Source: Streptomyces tirandamycinicus (lineage in GTDB: Bacteria; Actinomycetota; Actinomycetes; Streptomycetales; Streptomycetaceae). From it: a stretch of DNA of 64,000 nt. Shown piece by piece: positions 1 to 8,936 of this stretch. Every line of letters begins with the position of its first letter. Position 1 is the stretch's first letter. The stretch lies in the NCBI RefSeq assembly GCF_003097515.1, contig NZ_CP029188.1:1512501-1576500 (forward strand). Direction: 5' to 3'. Below the pieces are notes generated by a model that made no database searches, had not been told where the DNA came from, and worked only from the letters and a program-made list of their open reading frames with translations. The translations under genes and the position numbers were made by a program.

Positions 1-87
1 TTCACCGGCGGTGCCTGACGGTGCGGTCGCGGGCGCCTGCCCGGTCCGCGACGGGCGGCCGGGCCTCTGCTCGGGGGTGTCGGACAT
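1..87 (-). CDS. MarR-family regulator, 5' end only
   Basis: An ATG at 87-85 opens a reading frame that runs off the left edge; only 29 codons are visible (MSDTPEQRPGRPSRTG then low-complexity residues). No domain is visible. The call is inferred from position: a regulator gene divergent from an MFS drug exporter with operator-like repeats between them is the usual MarR/exporter arrangement, and I recall the S. coelicolor SCO4122/SCO4121 pair having it. The start and frame are fairly secure. The family is not proven by this fragment and TetR would also fit. Confidence 0.5.
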   Translation of the reverse strand, partial: MSDTPEQRPGRPSRTGQAPATAPSGTAGE

Positions 88-115
88 GCGCCTCACTATT
101 CCATGCCGCTGGTTT

Positions 116-169
116 GGTTCTAAGTCCTTCGATGTGTATTGTTAAGCCTCGAAGTTTAGGTTCTAAGTC
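116..169. promoter_or_regulatory. Repeat-rich divergent operator region
   Basis: The 120-bp gap between the divergent regulator and exporter is clearly AT-richer than its surroundings. It holds an exact 11-bp direct repeat GGTTCTAAGTC at 116-126 and 159-169. Between these lies an inverted repeat CTTCGA/TCGAAG (127-132 and 149-154). This is a plausible autoregulatory binding region for the divergent regulator controlling both promoters; binding itself is inference. Confidence 0.55.
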
Positions 170-207
170 TTCAAGCTTCAGTCCTCCGGGCTGGCCGACC
201 AAGGCAG

Positions 208-1515
208 GTGAGTGTGACCAAGGCGATGGGCGCGACGATGCGCCGGATCCAGGCGGGAAACGCGCTGAGCGCGTTCGGGCTCGGGTTCACGGTTCCGTAC
301 CTCTATGTGTATGTGGCGCAGGTGCGGGACCTGGGAGCGAGTACGGCCGGGGCCGTGCTCGCCGTCTTCGCCCTGGCCGCGCTCGTCGTGCTCCCCTTCA
401 CCGGGCGGGTCATCGACCGGCGCGGGCCGCTGCCCGTACTCGTCGTGGCCGCGCTGCTGGCCTCCGGCGGAGCGCTCGCCATGGGACTGTCCGGCAGCGT
501 GCCCGCCGCCGTGCTGTCCGCCGCGCTGCTGGGCGCGGGGACGGCCGTGATGCAGCCGGCACTGGCCACGATGATCGTCTGGTGCTCCACCCCGTCCACC
601 CGGACCAGGGCGTTCGCCATGCAGTTCTTCCTGCAGAACCTGGGCCTGGGCGTCGGTGGCCTGATCGGCGGGCAGATCGTCGACGAGAGCCGTCCCGGCA
701 GCTTCACGCTGCTGTTCTCGATCGAGGCCGCGATGTTCGTCGTCCTCGCCGTGGTCGCCGCGACCGTACGGATGCCCCAGGCGCCGTCGATCCCCGACGC
801 GATGCCGGAGAACACCGAGGCCAAGGCCAGGGGCGGACTGCGGGCGCTGCTCGGCCACCGCGCCATGGTGCAGCTGTGCGTGCTCGGATTCGTGCTGTTC
901 TTCGCCTGCTACGGCCAGTTCGAGTCGGGCCTGGCGGCCTACGGCACCGAGGCCGCGGGGATCGAGCCGGCGACGCTCGGCTACGCGCTGGCCGCCAACA
1001 CCGCGGTGATCGTGCTCGCGCAGTTCCTGGTGCTGCGCTTCGTCGAGCGCCGCCGCCGTTCGCGCGTGATCGCCGGGGTCGGGCTGATCTGGGCCGTGGC
1101 CTGGCTCGTCGCCGGTTACGCCGGGCTCGGGCACGGCGGCCAGGCGATGGCGGCGGCCGCGTTCATCGCGACGTACGCCCTGTTCGGGCTCGGGGAGGCG
1201 ATGCTGTCGCCGACCGTGGCGCCGCTCGTCGCCGATCTCGCGCCCGAGTCGATGGTCGGGCAGTACAACTCGGCGTTCGCACTGGTCAAGCAGCTGGCGC
1301 TGGCGGTCGGCCCGGCGGTGGGCGGTCCGATGGGGGCCACGCTGCACGGTCCGTACATCGTGACGTTCGTCCTCTTCTCCCTGGGCATCAGCGTGCTGGC
1401 CCTGAGGCTGGGGCGGAACCTCACGGCCGTCCAGGACCGGCCCTCGCTCGCGGCCACGTCGCGGATCGTCGTCCGGCACCGGCCCGAACAGGGCAAGGCC
1501 CGGGCCGGAGTCTGA
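208..1515 (+). CDS. MFS transporter, probable drug exporter
   Basis: A 435-residue integral membrane protein with about twelve hydrophobic segments, the usual MFS size. An MFS-type loop (GRVIDRRGPLPV, near residue 70) follows the second helix and a basic loop (VERRRRSRV) precedes helix seven. It probably uses the proton gradient to export small molecules across the cytoplasmic membrane; the substrate cannot be read from sequence. GTG 208 and in-frame GTG 214 are both possible starts, with AAGGCAGG just upstream. Its divergent neighbour is a regulator stub with shared operator repeats, so ligand-induced expression is likely. I recall S. coelicolor SCO4121 as the syntenic drug transporter. Confidence 0.85.
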   Translation: MSVTKAMGATMRRIQAGNALSAFGLGFTVPYLYVYVAQVRDLGASTAGAVLAVFALAALVVLPFTGRVIDRRGPLPVLVVAALLASGGALAMGLSGSVPAAVLSAALLGAGTAVMQPALATMIVWCSTPSTRTRAFAMQFFLQNLGLGVGGLIGGQIVDESRPGSFTLLFSIEAAMFVVLAVVAATVRMPQAPSIPDAMPENTEAKARGGLRALLGHRAMVQLCVLGFVLFFACYGQFESGLAAYGTEAAGIEPATLGYALAANTAVIVLAQFLVLRFVERRRRSRVIAGVGLIWAVAWLVAGYAGLGHGGQAMAAAAFIATYALFGLGEAMLSPTVAPLVADLAPESMVGQYNSAFALVKQLALAVGPAVGGPMGATLHGPYIVTFVLFSLGISVLALRLGRNLTAVQDRPSLAATSRIVVRHRPEQGKARAGV

Positions 1516-1534
1516 CCGGTCGGCGTCCGGCGAC

Positions 1535-1577
1535 GTCCGGGCGCCGGGCGAAGTCCGGGCGCCGGGCGAAGTCCGGC
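1535..1577. repeat. 18-bp tandem repeat, about 2.4 copies
   Basis: The unit GTCCGGGCGCCGGGCGAA occurs at 1535-1552 and 1553-1570 and partly again at 1571. It sits just after the MFS stop codon, between convergent genes, and can fold into GC hairpins that could stop transcription from both sides. Confidence 0.8.
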
Positions 1578-1620
1578 GGCATCCTGGCGGCGGATGCCGG
1601 GCGCCGGCCCCCGCCGGGCC

Positions 1621-3321
1621 CTAAGGGCCGTCGGGGAGGGCGAACTCGCACCACACCGCTTTGCCCCCGTCGGGGGTGCGGCGGCACCCCCAGGACGAGG
1701 CGATCGTCGCGACGATGGAGATACCGCGGCCCGCCTCGTCCTCCGTCTCCGCGCGGCGGCGCCGCGGAAGGTTCTCGTCACCGTCCGTGACCTCGATGAT
1801 CAACCGGCGGTCTGTGCGCCGCAGGCGCAGACGCATCGGGGGCGTGCCGTGCTGGAGCGAGTTCGCCACCAGTTCACTCGCGGCGAGCACACCGAGATCG
1901 CGCAGTTCCACCGGGAACCGCCACGAGGCCAGCACTCCCGAAGCGAACGCCCTCGCGCGGGGTGCGGCCTCCACTCCACCGAGCAGTTCCAGCGCGGCGT
2001 TGTGGAAGAGTTCCGCGTCCCCGGCCGACCGGGCCGGATGCTGCAGGACGAGAACGGCGACGTCGTCGTCGTGGTCCGCCGTGACTCCCAGGGAGCGGAT
2101 CAGCCGGTCGCACACGATCTGGGGCGAACCGGTCGCTCCGGCCAGCGCACGCTCCAGCGCGGCGACCCCTTCGTCGATGTCCTCGCCTCGCCGCTCCACC
2201 AGCCCGTCGGTGTAGAGGACGGCGGTGGAGCCCGGCTGCAGCGGGATCGTGCCGGAGGAGTGGAGCCAGCCGCCGGTGCCGAGCGGCGGGCCGGTCGGCT
2301 CCTCGGCGCGGTGGACCGTGCCGTCGGCGTCGCGCACGAGGACCGGCAGATGCCCCGCGGACGCGTACACGAGCCGGCCCTCGTTCGGGTCGTGCACCGC
2401 GTACACGCAGGTGGCGATCTGGCTGGGGTCGATCTCGGACGCCAGTCCGTCGAGGAGCTGGAGCACTTCGTGCGGGGGCAGGTCGAGCCGGGCGTACGCG
2501 CGGACGGCGGTGCGCAACTGGCCCATGACGGCCGCCGCACGCACCCCGCGGCCCATGACGTCGCCGATGACGAGCGCGGTGCGGCCGGCGCCGAGCGTGA
2601 TCACGTCGTACCAGTCGCCGCCGACCGCGGCGTCCGTGCCGCCCGGGCGGTAGTCGGCGGCGATCCGCAGGTCGTCGGGCTGTTCGAGCTCCTGCGGGAG
2701 CAGTGACCGCTGCAGCGTGACGGCGGCCTCGCGGTGCCGGCTCTCACTGGCCCGCAGCCGTTCGGCGGCCTCGGCGTGGGCCGTGACGTCGGCGGCGAAG
2801 ACGAGGACGCCCTTGACGGACTCGCCGTCCCGGTGCGGATCGGGCGCTTCGGCGGGCAGGCAGGTGACGGTGTACGAACCGCCGCCCCGGATCCGGCGGG
2901 ACTTCACCGTGCGGGGCTTGCCGCTGCGCAGCACCTGGTCGAGCAGCGGGAGCAGTCCCAGCTCGGCGAGTTCGGGGCAGACCGCGGCAGCCGCGGCACC
3001 GGTGGCACGGGGGCCGAACGCCGCCTCGTACGCCTCGTTGACGTACGAGACCTGGTGCTCGGGGCCGTGGACGAGGACGACCAGCGCCGGCAGCCCGTCG
3101 AGCAGCCCGCGGACGGGGAAGTGCTCGAGCTCGGGAACGGAGGATTCCGCGGACGGGTCCTGCGCACCGCGCGGTTCGGTGACGACGTCGGTGGCGTCGG
3201 GCCGCAGGTCCGGCCGCCGGTCGTACTCACCGCGGGCCGCGGGGACGGAACGGCGGTCCGTCCGCGCTGCGGCGCGGCGCTGCGTACCGGGGAGCCGGGC
3301 GCTCCAGCGCGTGAAGTTCAC
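1621..3321 (-). CDS. PAS-SpoIIE phosphatase-HATPase regulator
   Basis: A 566-residue cytosolic signalling protein. A PAS sensor segment lies near residues 70-180 (start LLDGLPALVVLVHGPEHQV). A PP2C/SpoIIE serine phosphatase domain spans about 200-410, with the metal-binding GGDWYD and the YTDGLVERRGEDID motif. A C-terminal anti-sigma-type ATPase domain (about 430-560) shows the N-box LAASELVANSLQHG and a G-box region AGRGISIVATI. Family members dephosphorylate anti-anti-sigma factors, while the RsbW-like domain phosphorylates them or binds sigma, so one chain may run a whole partner switch. The GTG start at 3321 has only a weak ribosome site. It converges on the MFS gene. Partners are not encoded nearby. 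Confidence 0.85.
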   Translation of the reverse strand: MNFTRWSARLPGTQRRAAARTDRRSVPAARGEYDRRPDLRPDATDVVTEPRGAQDPSAESSVPELEHFPVRGLLDGLPALVVLVHGPEHQVSYVNEAYEAAFGPRATGAAAAAVCPELAELGLLPLLDQVLRSGKPRTVKSRRIRGGGSYTVTCLPAEAPDPHRDGESVKGVLVFAADVTAHAEAAERLRASESRHREAAVTLQRSLLPQELEQPDDLRIAADYRPGGTDAAVGGDWYDVITLGAGRTALVIGDVMGRGVRAAAVMGQLRTAVRAYARLDLPPHEVLQLLDGLASEIDPSQIATCVYAVHDPNEGRLVYASAGHLPVLVRDADGTVHRAEEPTGPPLGTGGWLHSSGTIPLQPGSTAVLYTDGLVERRGEDIDEGVAALERALAGATGSPQIVCDRLIRSLGVTADHDDDVAVLVLQHPARSAGDAELFHNAALELLGGVEAAPRARAFASGVLASWRFPVELRDLGVLAASELVANSLQHGTPPMRLRLRRTDRRLIIEVTDGDENLPRRRRAETEDEAGRGISIVATIASSWGCRRTPDGGKAVWCEFALPDGP

Positions 3322-3567
3322 GGATGTTCAGGCCTCGTGGTGTCGTTGCTGTTGTCGTGCGCGGTTGCGCTCGTGTGTCGGACCGGACCCGGTGCGGTTC
3401 CGGTTCCGCTTCCGGGGCCGATCCGCACCGGAGCGGCCAAGTCTGCTGGTCTCGTCGCCGATCGGCGTGGGGCGGGCGGCCGGCGCCCGGGCACGTCACT
3501 CTGCGCTGTCCGCACGTCCACCTATCGTCACACGTCCAGTGTGGCCCACCGCGCTGACAGCCGGGGG

Positions 3568-5190
3568 TCAGCCCGCCCCGCTTCCGGGTCCGGGAGCGTC
3601 CGGGTCCCTTCTCCGCCGGTCCTCCCCCGGTGTGTCGCCCGGTGTCCCTCCCTGTGTCCCTCCCTGCGTCCCTCCCAGCGCATCGCCGGATGCGGCCGCG
3701 GAGGCCGCGGACGGACCGGGACCGGTCCGTGGCGCCTGGCGCCGCCTGCTCTCCCGTGCGCTCATGGGCGGATCCTCGTGGCGGCGCGCGAGCGGCCTGG
3801 ACGGGACGCCGCCCGCGGCGAGTTCGAACTCGGCCCGCGGGTGCTCCAGCGACCCGAGGGAGACGATCTCACGTTTGAAGAGACCCGACAGGGTCCACTC
3901 GGCGAGGATGCGGGCCTTCCGGTTGAACGTGGGCATGCGGCTGAGATGGTACGCGCGATGCATCAGCCAGGCCGGATAGCCCTTCAGCTTGCGGCCGTAC
4001 ACATGCGCCACGCCCTTGTGCAGTCCCAGCGACGCCACGGAGCCGACGTACTTGTGGGCGTAGGTCTTCAGGGGCTGCCCGCGCAGCGAGGCGACGATGT
4101 TCTCGGCGAGCACCTTCGTCTGGCGGACCGCGTGCTGCGCGTTCGGCGCGCACTCCGTGCCGGGCACCTGGGCGGTGACGTCGGGCACGGCCGCGGCGTC
4201 GCCGGCGGACCACGCGTGCTCGGCCCCCTCGACGGTGAGTTCGGCGGTGCACTTGAGCCGGCCGCGCTCGTTGAGCGGCAGATCCGTGGCCGCCAGGACG
4301 GGGGCCGGTTTCACACCGGCGGTCCACACGACCGTGCGGGTGGGCAGCCGGGAGCCGTCGCTGAGCACCGCGACACGGTTCTCGCAGGAGTCCAGGCGGG
4401 TGCCGAGCCGCACGTCGATGTTGCGGGCGCGCAGCTCCCGGATCGCGTACGTGCCCATCGCCTCGCCGACCTCGGGGAGGATCCGGTCGCTCGCCTCGAC
4501 GAGGACCCATTTCAGGTCCGCGGGCTTGATGTTGTGGTAGTAGCGCGTGGCGTAGCGGGCCATGTCCTCGAGCTCGGCGAGCGCTTCGACGCCCGCGTAG
4601 CCGCCTCCCACGACGACGAAGGTGAGCGCCGCGTCGCGCAGGGCGGGCTCACGGGTGGAGGAGGCGATGTCCATCTGCTCGATGACGTGGTTGCGCAGGC
4701 CGATGGCCTCTTCGACGGTCTTGAAGCCGATGGCGTACTCGGCGAGTCCGGGAACGGGCAGCGTGCGCGAGATGGACCCGGGGGCGAGTACCAGCTCGTC
4801 GTACCGGATCGGGACCGCCCCGGCGCCCTCCTCCTCGGAGGCGAGGGTGGTGAAGGACGCGGTGCGCTTGGCGTGGTCCACCGACCGGACCTCACCGATG
4901 ACGATCTTGCATCTGTTCAGGACCCGGCGGAGCGGTACGACCACGTGGCGGGGCGAGATGGAGCCCGCGGCCGCCTCGGGGAGGAAGGGCTGGTAGGTCA
5001 TGTAGGGCGCGGGCGACACGACCACGATCTCGACCTCGCCTTGCTCCAGCTCGCGCCGGAGCTGCTGCTGGAGACGGATCGCGGTGTACATCCCCACATA
5101 GCCCCCGCCGGCCACGAGAATGCGCGTGCGCGAGGGGGTGCCGGGAGTCGTGCCGGGGTTCGTGGCCCGGGAGTGTGCAGCCTTCACCAC
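3568..5190 (-). CDS. Type II NADH dehydrogenase (FAD)
   Basis: This flavoprotein transfers electrons from NADH to menaquinone without pumping protons, at the inner face of the membrane. The first FAD-binding Rossmann motif is GGGYVGMYTA close to the N terminus and the second, for NADH, is VVGGGYAGVEAL near residue 170. The AWSAGDAAA segment that ends the FAD site is present. I choose GTG 5190, preceded by GAGGAGC, over the upstream frame start at 5262; this gives 540 residues. The tail after about residue 470 is low complexity (TQGGTQGGTPGDTPG) and encoded by short tandem repeats around 3640-3685, an unusual extension. It is divergent from the AtrA-like gene, an order I recall in S. coelicolor. 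Confidence 0.85.
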   Translation of the reverse strand: MVKAAHSRATNPGTTPGTPSRTRILVAGGGYVGMYTAIRLQQQLRRELEQGEVEIVVVSPAPYMTYQPFLPEAAAGSISPRHVVVPLRRVLNRCKIVIGEVRSVDHAKRTASFTTLASEEEGAGAVPIRYDELVLAPGSISRTLPVPGLAEYAIGFKTVEEAIGLRNHVIEQMDIASSTREPALRDAALTFVVVGGGYAGVEALAELEDMARYATRYYHNIKPADLKWVLVEASDRILPEVGEAMGTYAIRELRARNIDVRLGTRLDSCENRVAVLSDGSRLPTRTVVWTAGVKPAPVLAATDLPLNERGRLKCTAELTVEGAEHAWSAGDAAAVPDVTAQVPGTECAPNAQHAVRQTKVLAENIVASLRGQPLKTYAHKYVGSVASLGLHKGVAHVYGRKLKGYPAWLMHRAYHLSRMPTFNRKARILAEWTLSGLFKREIVSLGSLEHPRAEFELAAGGVPSRPLARRHEDPPMSARESRRRQAPRTGPGPSAASAAASGDALGGTQGGTQGGTPGDTPGEDRRRRDPDAPGPGSGAG

Positions 5191-5529
5191 CCCATGACGC
5201 AACGCTCCTCGGAGTTTGTCCACAGCCCCGGCGAATTGTGTGACCGGAGGTTCCGGCCACACCTCGGCGGGGCTGGTGTGCCCTTCAAGGGAAGGTTCGC
5301 AGGTCAGCGGGGTGGAAGAGGGTGCGGGACGGGGGTGGAATCAGGAAGGTTCCGGCCCTTGCTCCGATCGGGGGGCGCACCGGACGGAACTGCCCCTTCT
5401 GAATTGACCTCGACTCAACTATGTTCGTACCTCGTCGGGGTGTTCTGGCCGGTGACTCGCCTGATTCACCCCGGTGTCACGGCGGGGAGGTCTCCGGGGG
5501 GAGACGACATCATTTCCGGGGGAACATTC

Positions 5530-6294
5530 ATGCACATTCAGGATTCGCATTGGTCCGGCGCCGTCGCCACGGAGACCGGTGGGGACGGGCGGGCGGGGGC
5601 GGCTGCGACCAGCCGTCCGGCGCCGCTGCGCGTGGACGCGCAGCGCAATCTGGAGCACGTGCTCAGGGCCGCGCGCGAGGTGTTCGGCGAGCTCGGCTAC
5701 GGCGCTCCGATGGAAGACGTGGCACGTCGGGCACGGGTGGGTGTGGGCACGGTCTACCGCCGCTTCCCGAGCAAGGACGTGCTGGTGAGGCGGATAGCCG
5801 AGGAGGAGACGTCCCGGCTGACAGAGCAGGCGCGTACTGCCCTCGGCCAGGAGGAGGAGCCCTGGTCGGCGCTTTCCCGCTTCCTTCGCACCTCGGTCGC
5901 CTCGGGTGCGGGCCGGCTGCTGCCGCCGCATGTGCTGCGGGTCGGTGTGGCCGACGAGCCGACGGCCGCCGAGGACGCGGCCCGGGAGGAGACGCGGGTA
6001 CCGCAGCAGCGGCTGGGCATCGCGGCCCAGCCCGAACTGCGGGTCGTCGCACCGCGTCCGGTGCCCGCGGCGGAGCGGGACGACGCCGGAGCGGGTGAGC
6101 TGCTCGACGTCGTGGGGCAGCTGGTCGACCGGGCGCGGGGGGCCGGTGAACTGCGCGCCGATGTCACCGTGGCGGACGTGCTGCTGGTGATAGCCACCGC
6201 CGCACCGTCCCTTCCGGACGCGGCGCAGCAGGCGGCCGCCTCGGCACGGCTGCTGGACATCCTGCTGGAGGGCCTGCGCTCGCGGCCCGTGTGA
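5530..6294 (+). CDS. atrA: TetR-family regulator, AtrA-like
   Basis: A 254-residue TetR protein with an N-terminal tail of about 35 residues followed by the helix-turn-helix (DVARRARVGVGTVYRRFPSK, near residues 60-80). The rest is the ligand and dimer domain. ATG 5530 has GGGGGAAC just upstream. The N-terminal MHIQD and the setting between a type II NADH dehydrogenase and an unusual sigma factor match what I recall for atrA (SCO4118). AtrA activates actII-ORF4 (actinorhodin) and strR (streptomycin) and influences N-acetylglucosamine uptake. The family assignment is certain; the orthology rests on synteny from memory. Confidence 0.75.
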   Translation: MHIQDSHWSGAVATETGGDGRAGAAATSRPAPLRVDAQRNLEHVLRAAREVFGELGYGAPMEDVARRARVGVGTVYRRFPSKDVLVRRIAEEETSRLTEQARTALGQEEEPWSALSRFLRTSVASGAGRLLPPHVLRVGVADEPTAAEDAAREETRVPQQRLGIAAQPELRVVAPRPVPAAERDDAGAGELLDVVGQLVDRARGAGELRADVTVADVLLVIATAAPSLPDAAQQAAASARLLDILLEGLRSRPV

Positions 6295-6686
6295 CGGGGC
6301 CTCGGACCGTCCGCTCCGGTACGCGGCCACGGGCGCGCGGGGCCTTCTCGGGCGGCCTTCACAGCCTTCGCGGCCATCGCGGCCTGTGCGTAGGGCCGCG
6401 TCGCGGCCCCACTCCGGCGAGACCTCCGGAACGCCTTGTCGTAACGGCAGCTCTCACGCGGCGGCCTTCTCTCAGCGGCTTTCTCGCAGCGGTCTTCGGG
6501 TAACGGCCTTCGGGTAACGGCCCGCGGCGTCCGTCGTAGCGGCCTTCTCGCAGCGGTCCGGTCTCGTGCCTGGATTCGAACGGTCTCCCGGACGGGTGGT
6601 TGCTGTGCGGGGGAGGCTTGACGGCCCCGTCTCTATGGCACTCTGGCCGGTGTTCGGGTCACTGGGTGGGTACGGGGGCTTCCGCG
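6295..6686. other. Intergenic stretch with short direct repeats
   Basis: About 390 bases without a convincing gene. Near-copies of GCGGCCTTCTCGCAGCGG recur around 6460-6560, and GGCCTTCGGGTAAC is present twice in tandem at 6495-6520. The repeats could act as a terminator for the AtrA-like gene, but no clean hairpin with a T tract is visible. The sigma-factor promoter must lie at the right end. Confidence 0.4.
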
Positions 6687-8597
6687 ATGAGCGGTGACGG
6701 TCACAACGAGCCGCGCGCCGGAAGGACCGGCGAGGAGTCCGACGGGCTCGGCGGCGAGCGCGGCGGGCGGGTTCCGTCGCAGCGCGGTGAAGCCTCGTCG
6801 GGACCCTCCGCCGACGCCTCGCCCTCGCCTCCGGCACCGTCGGACGCCGACCTGGTCATGCGGATGCGCGAAGGCGACGACAGCGCGTACGAAGAGCTGT
6901 TCCGGCGGCACTCGGACGCCGTGCGCCGCTACGCCCGCACCTGCTGCCGTGACGCCCACACGGCGGACGACCTGACGGCCGAGGTGTTCACCAGGACACT
7001 GCAGGCGGTACGCGGAGGCGCCGGACCGGAGCAGGCGGTGCGGGCGTATCTGCTCACGGCCGTACGCCGCGTGGCCGCCGCCTGGGCGAGATCCGCCCGC
7101 CGGGAGCACCTGGTCGAGGACTTCGCCGTCTTCGCCGACCAGGCGGCCCGCGCCACCGAAGCGCCGGCGGAGGACACGCTGGAGCTCGGTGCGGACGTGC
7201 GCGCCATGCACGCGGCCGAGCGGTCGATGGCGCTGAGGGCCTTCCGATCGCTGCCCGAGCGCTGGCAGGCGGTGCTGTGGCACACCACCGTCGAGGAGGA
7301 ACCGCCGAGCGCGGTGGCACCGCTGTTCGGTCTCACCGCCAACGCCACGGCGGTCCTCGCCGGCCGCGCCCGGGAGGGGCTCAAGCAGGCCTATCTGCAA
7401 GCCCATGTGAGCTCCGCGCTCACCTCGGGCGGGGACTGCGCCCGGTACGCCGACCGCCTCGGCGCCTACGCCCGGGGCGCACTTCGGATGCGGGCCGAGC
7501 GCGGGCTGCGCAAGCACCTGGAGGCGTGTGCCGGCTGCCGGCTCGCCGCCGGCGAGCTGGATCAGGTCAACTCCGGGATCCCGGCGCTGCTGCCGGTCGC
7601 CTTCATCGGGTGGTTCGCCGCGGGGTACTCGTTCAAGGCCGCCGGCGTCGTGGCTGCCGGTGCGGCGGGAGCGGGAGCGGGAGCGGGCGCGACGGCAGGC
7701 GCCGCCGGGGCCGGCTCGGCCTCCGGTTCGCCGGGTGGCGCGGGCGGCGCGGCGGCAGCGGAGGGGCTCGCGGCACCTGTGAAGGCCGGGATCGCCGCAG
7801 CGGTGGCGGCCGCGGTGGGCGCGGGCCTGGTGTGGGCGCTTGCGGGTGGTCCGGAACCGCGGCCACATGCGCGGCCACCGGCGGCGAAGCCCGTCCCGGC
7901 GGGCCCGTCCGCGCCGGGGGCGACACCGTTACCCGACCCGCCGGACTCCGCCGCGCCCGGCGCGCCGCCCGCCTCGGCACCCCGCGCGCCGGAACCCGCT
8001 CCGCCCTCGCCGGCAGCGAGCCCCACGCCGTCCCGGGCACCGGCCCCCGGGCCGGACGGGCCGGGGGCGGCACCGGCACCCGTGCCGCCCGGGCCGCCGG
8101 GGCCACCCGGTCCGCCCGCGGAGACGGCGGCGCCCCCGCCGGCGCCTCCTCCGCCCACGACCGTCCACCGGCTCGACCAGCTCCGGTACGCGGTCGCCGG
8201 CGACCATACGAAACCCGAGGTGCGGCTCGGCGCGCAGAGCTGGATCTGGAAGCGGGACGGTATGTCGATCGGCGGCACTCGCTACGAGCACGGTGTGTCC
8301 GTGCACGCCCACTCGTCCGTGACGATCGATCTGAACCGTGAGTGCCTTTCGTACGACGCGCTCGTCGGGGTCGACGACATGACGCTCGGACTGGGAGCGG
8401 TGCGCTTCTCCGTCTACGCCGACGGGGTGCGGCGGTGGCGGTCACCGGTGCTGCGGGGCGGCGACCAGGCGGTAGGGGTGTCCGTCGGCCTCACCGGACG
8501 CAAGACGCTCCGTCTGGTCGTCGCCCCCCACGACGCGCGGCCCCTCGCGGCGACGGCGGTCGCCGACTGGGCGCGGTCGCGGATCACTTGCGTCTGA
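6687..8597 (+). CDS. ECF sigma factor with ZAS, TM and NPCBM domains
   Basis: A 636-residue one-chain signalling protein. Residues about 50-230 are a sigma-70 region 2 and region 4 pair (LVMRMREGDDSAYEELFRR; LPERWQAVLWHTTVEEEPP). A zinc-binding anti-sigma motif follows (HLEACAGC, HxxxCxxC, near 275-285). After one long hydrophobic/alanine-glycine stretch comes a proline-rich linker (about 390-490), then an NPCBM-type galactose-binding-like domain at the C terminus (SIGGTRYEHGVSVHAHSS). Actinobacterial ECF groups with fused anti-sigma and carbohydrate-binding tails are known. The layout suggests the extracellular domain senses a glycan and controls release of the sigma part. ATG 6687 was chosen over the frame opening at 6600. 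Activation by proteolysis is inference. Confidence 0.85.
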   Translation: MSGDGHNEPRAGRTGEESDGLGGERGGRVPSQRGEASSGPSADASPSPPAPSDADLVMRMREGDDSAYEELFRRHSDAVRRYARTCCRDAHTADDLTAEVFTRTLQAVRGGAGPEQAVRAYLLTAVRRVAAAWARSARREHLVEDFAVFADQAARATEAPAEDTLELGADVRAMHAAERSMALRAFRSLPERWQAVLWHTTVEEEPPSAVAPLFGLTANATAVLAGRAREGLKQAYLQAHVSSALTSGGDCARYADRLGAYARGALRMRAERGLRKHLEACAGCRLAAGELDQVNSGIPALLPVAFIGWFAAGYSFKAAGVVAAGAAGAGAGAGATAGAAGAGSASGSPGGAGGAAAAEGLAAPVKAGIAAAVAAAVGAGLVWALAGGPEPRPHARPPAAKPVPAGPSAPGATPLPDPPDSAAPGAPPASAPRAPEPAPPSPAASPTPSRAPAPGPDGPGAAPAPVPPGPPGPPGPPAETAAPPPAPPPPTTVHRLDQLRYAVAGDHTKPEVRLGAQSWIWKRDGMSIGGTRYEHGVSVHAHSSVTIDLNRECLSYDALVGVDDMTLGLGAVRFSVYADGVRRWRSPVLRGGDQAVGVSVGLTGRKTLRLVVAPHDARPLAATAVADWARSRITCV

Positions 8598-8730
8598 GGG
8601 CTCGCCCGTAAGCCGGATGTGCTCGCCACGTGATCGCCATGCGTCCGGCCCGCGTCCGGCCCGCGTTCGCTCCGCGTGCCGGGGGTCGCTCCGGGGCCTG
8701 CGGGCCGGGCGGAGTCGCGTGCCGTCCGCC

Positions 8731-8822
8731 GTCGCCCAGCTGTCCGCCGTCCGCCGTCCGCGAGCTGTCCCCAAGCCGTCCGCCGTCGCCCAGCTGTCGC
8801 CCAGCTGTCGCCCAGCCGTCCC
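8731..8822. repeat. Degenerate GC-rich repeats (CCGTCGCCCAGCTGTC)
   Basis: Several overlapping near-copies of CCGTCCGCCGTCGCCCAGCTGTC and of GTCGCCCAGCT fill this stretch between the sigma-factor gene and the IS element. It is non-coding and the copies are imperfect, so it is slipped-strand expansion rather than a CRISPR. Confidence 0.7.
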
Positions 8823-8936
8823 GGGCGCCACCGTCGGCGGGTAACGGCGGGCGCACCGCGAGTGCGGGCAGCATGTCCGCTAGGGCGTGTTTTAGGTCGG
8901 GTTCCGGTTCGCGCCTCGCCCCGTGATGATCACGGT

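Noticed and set aside
2734..6294. A 1,186-codon plus-strand frame ending in the TetR domain
   Set aside because: Only the last 254 codons are real (AtrA-like). The rest is antisense to the NADH dehydrogenase and phosphatase genes, both supported by full domain sets.
8731..8822. CRISPR-like array
   Set aside because: Units are short, overlapping and diverging, with no constant-length spacers, and no cas genes are near.
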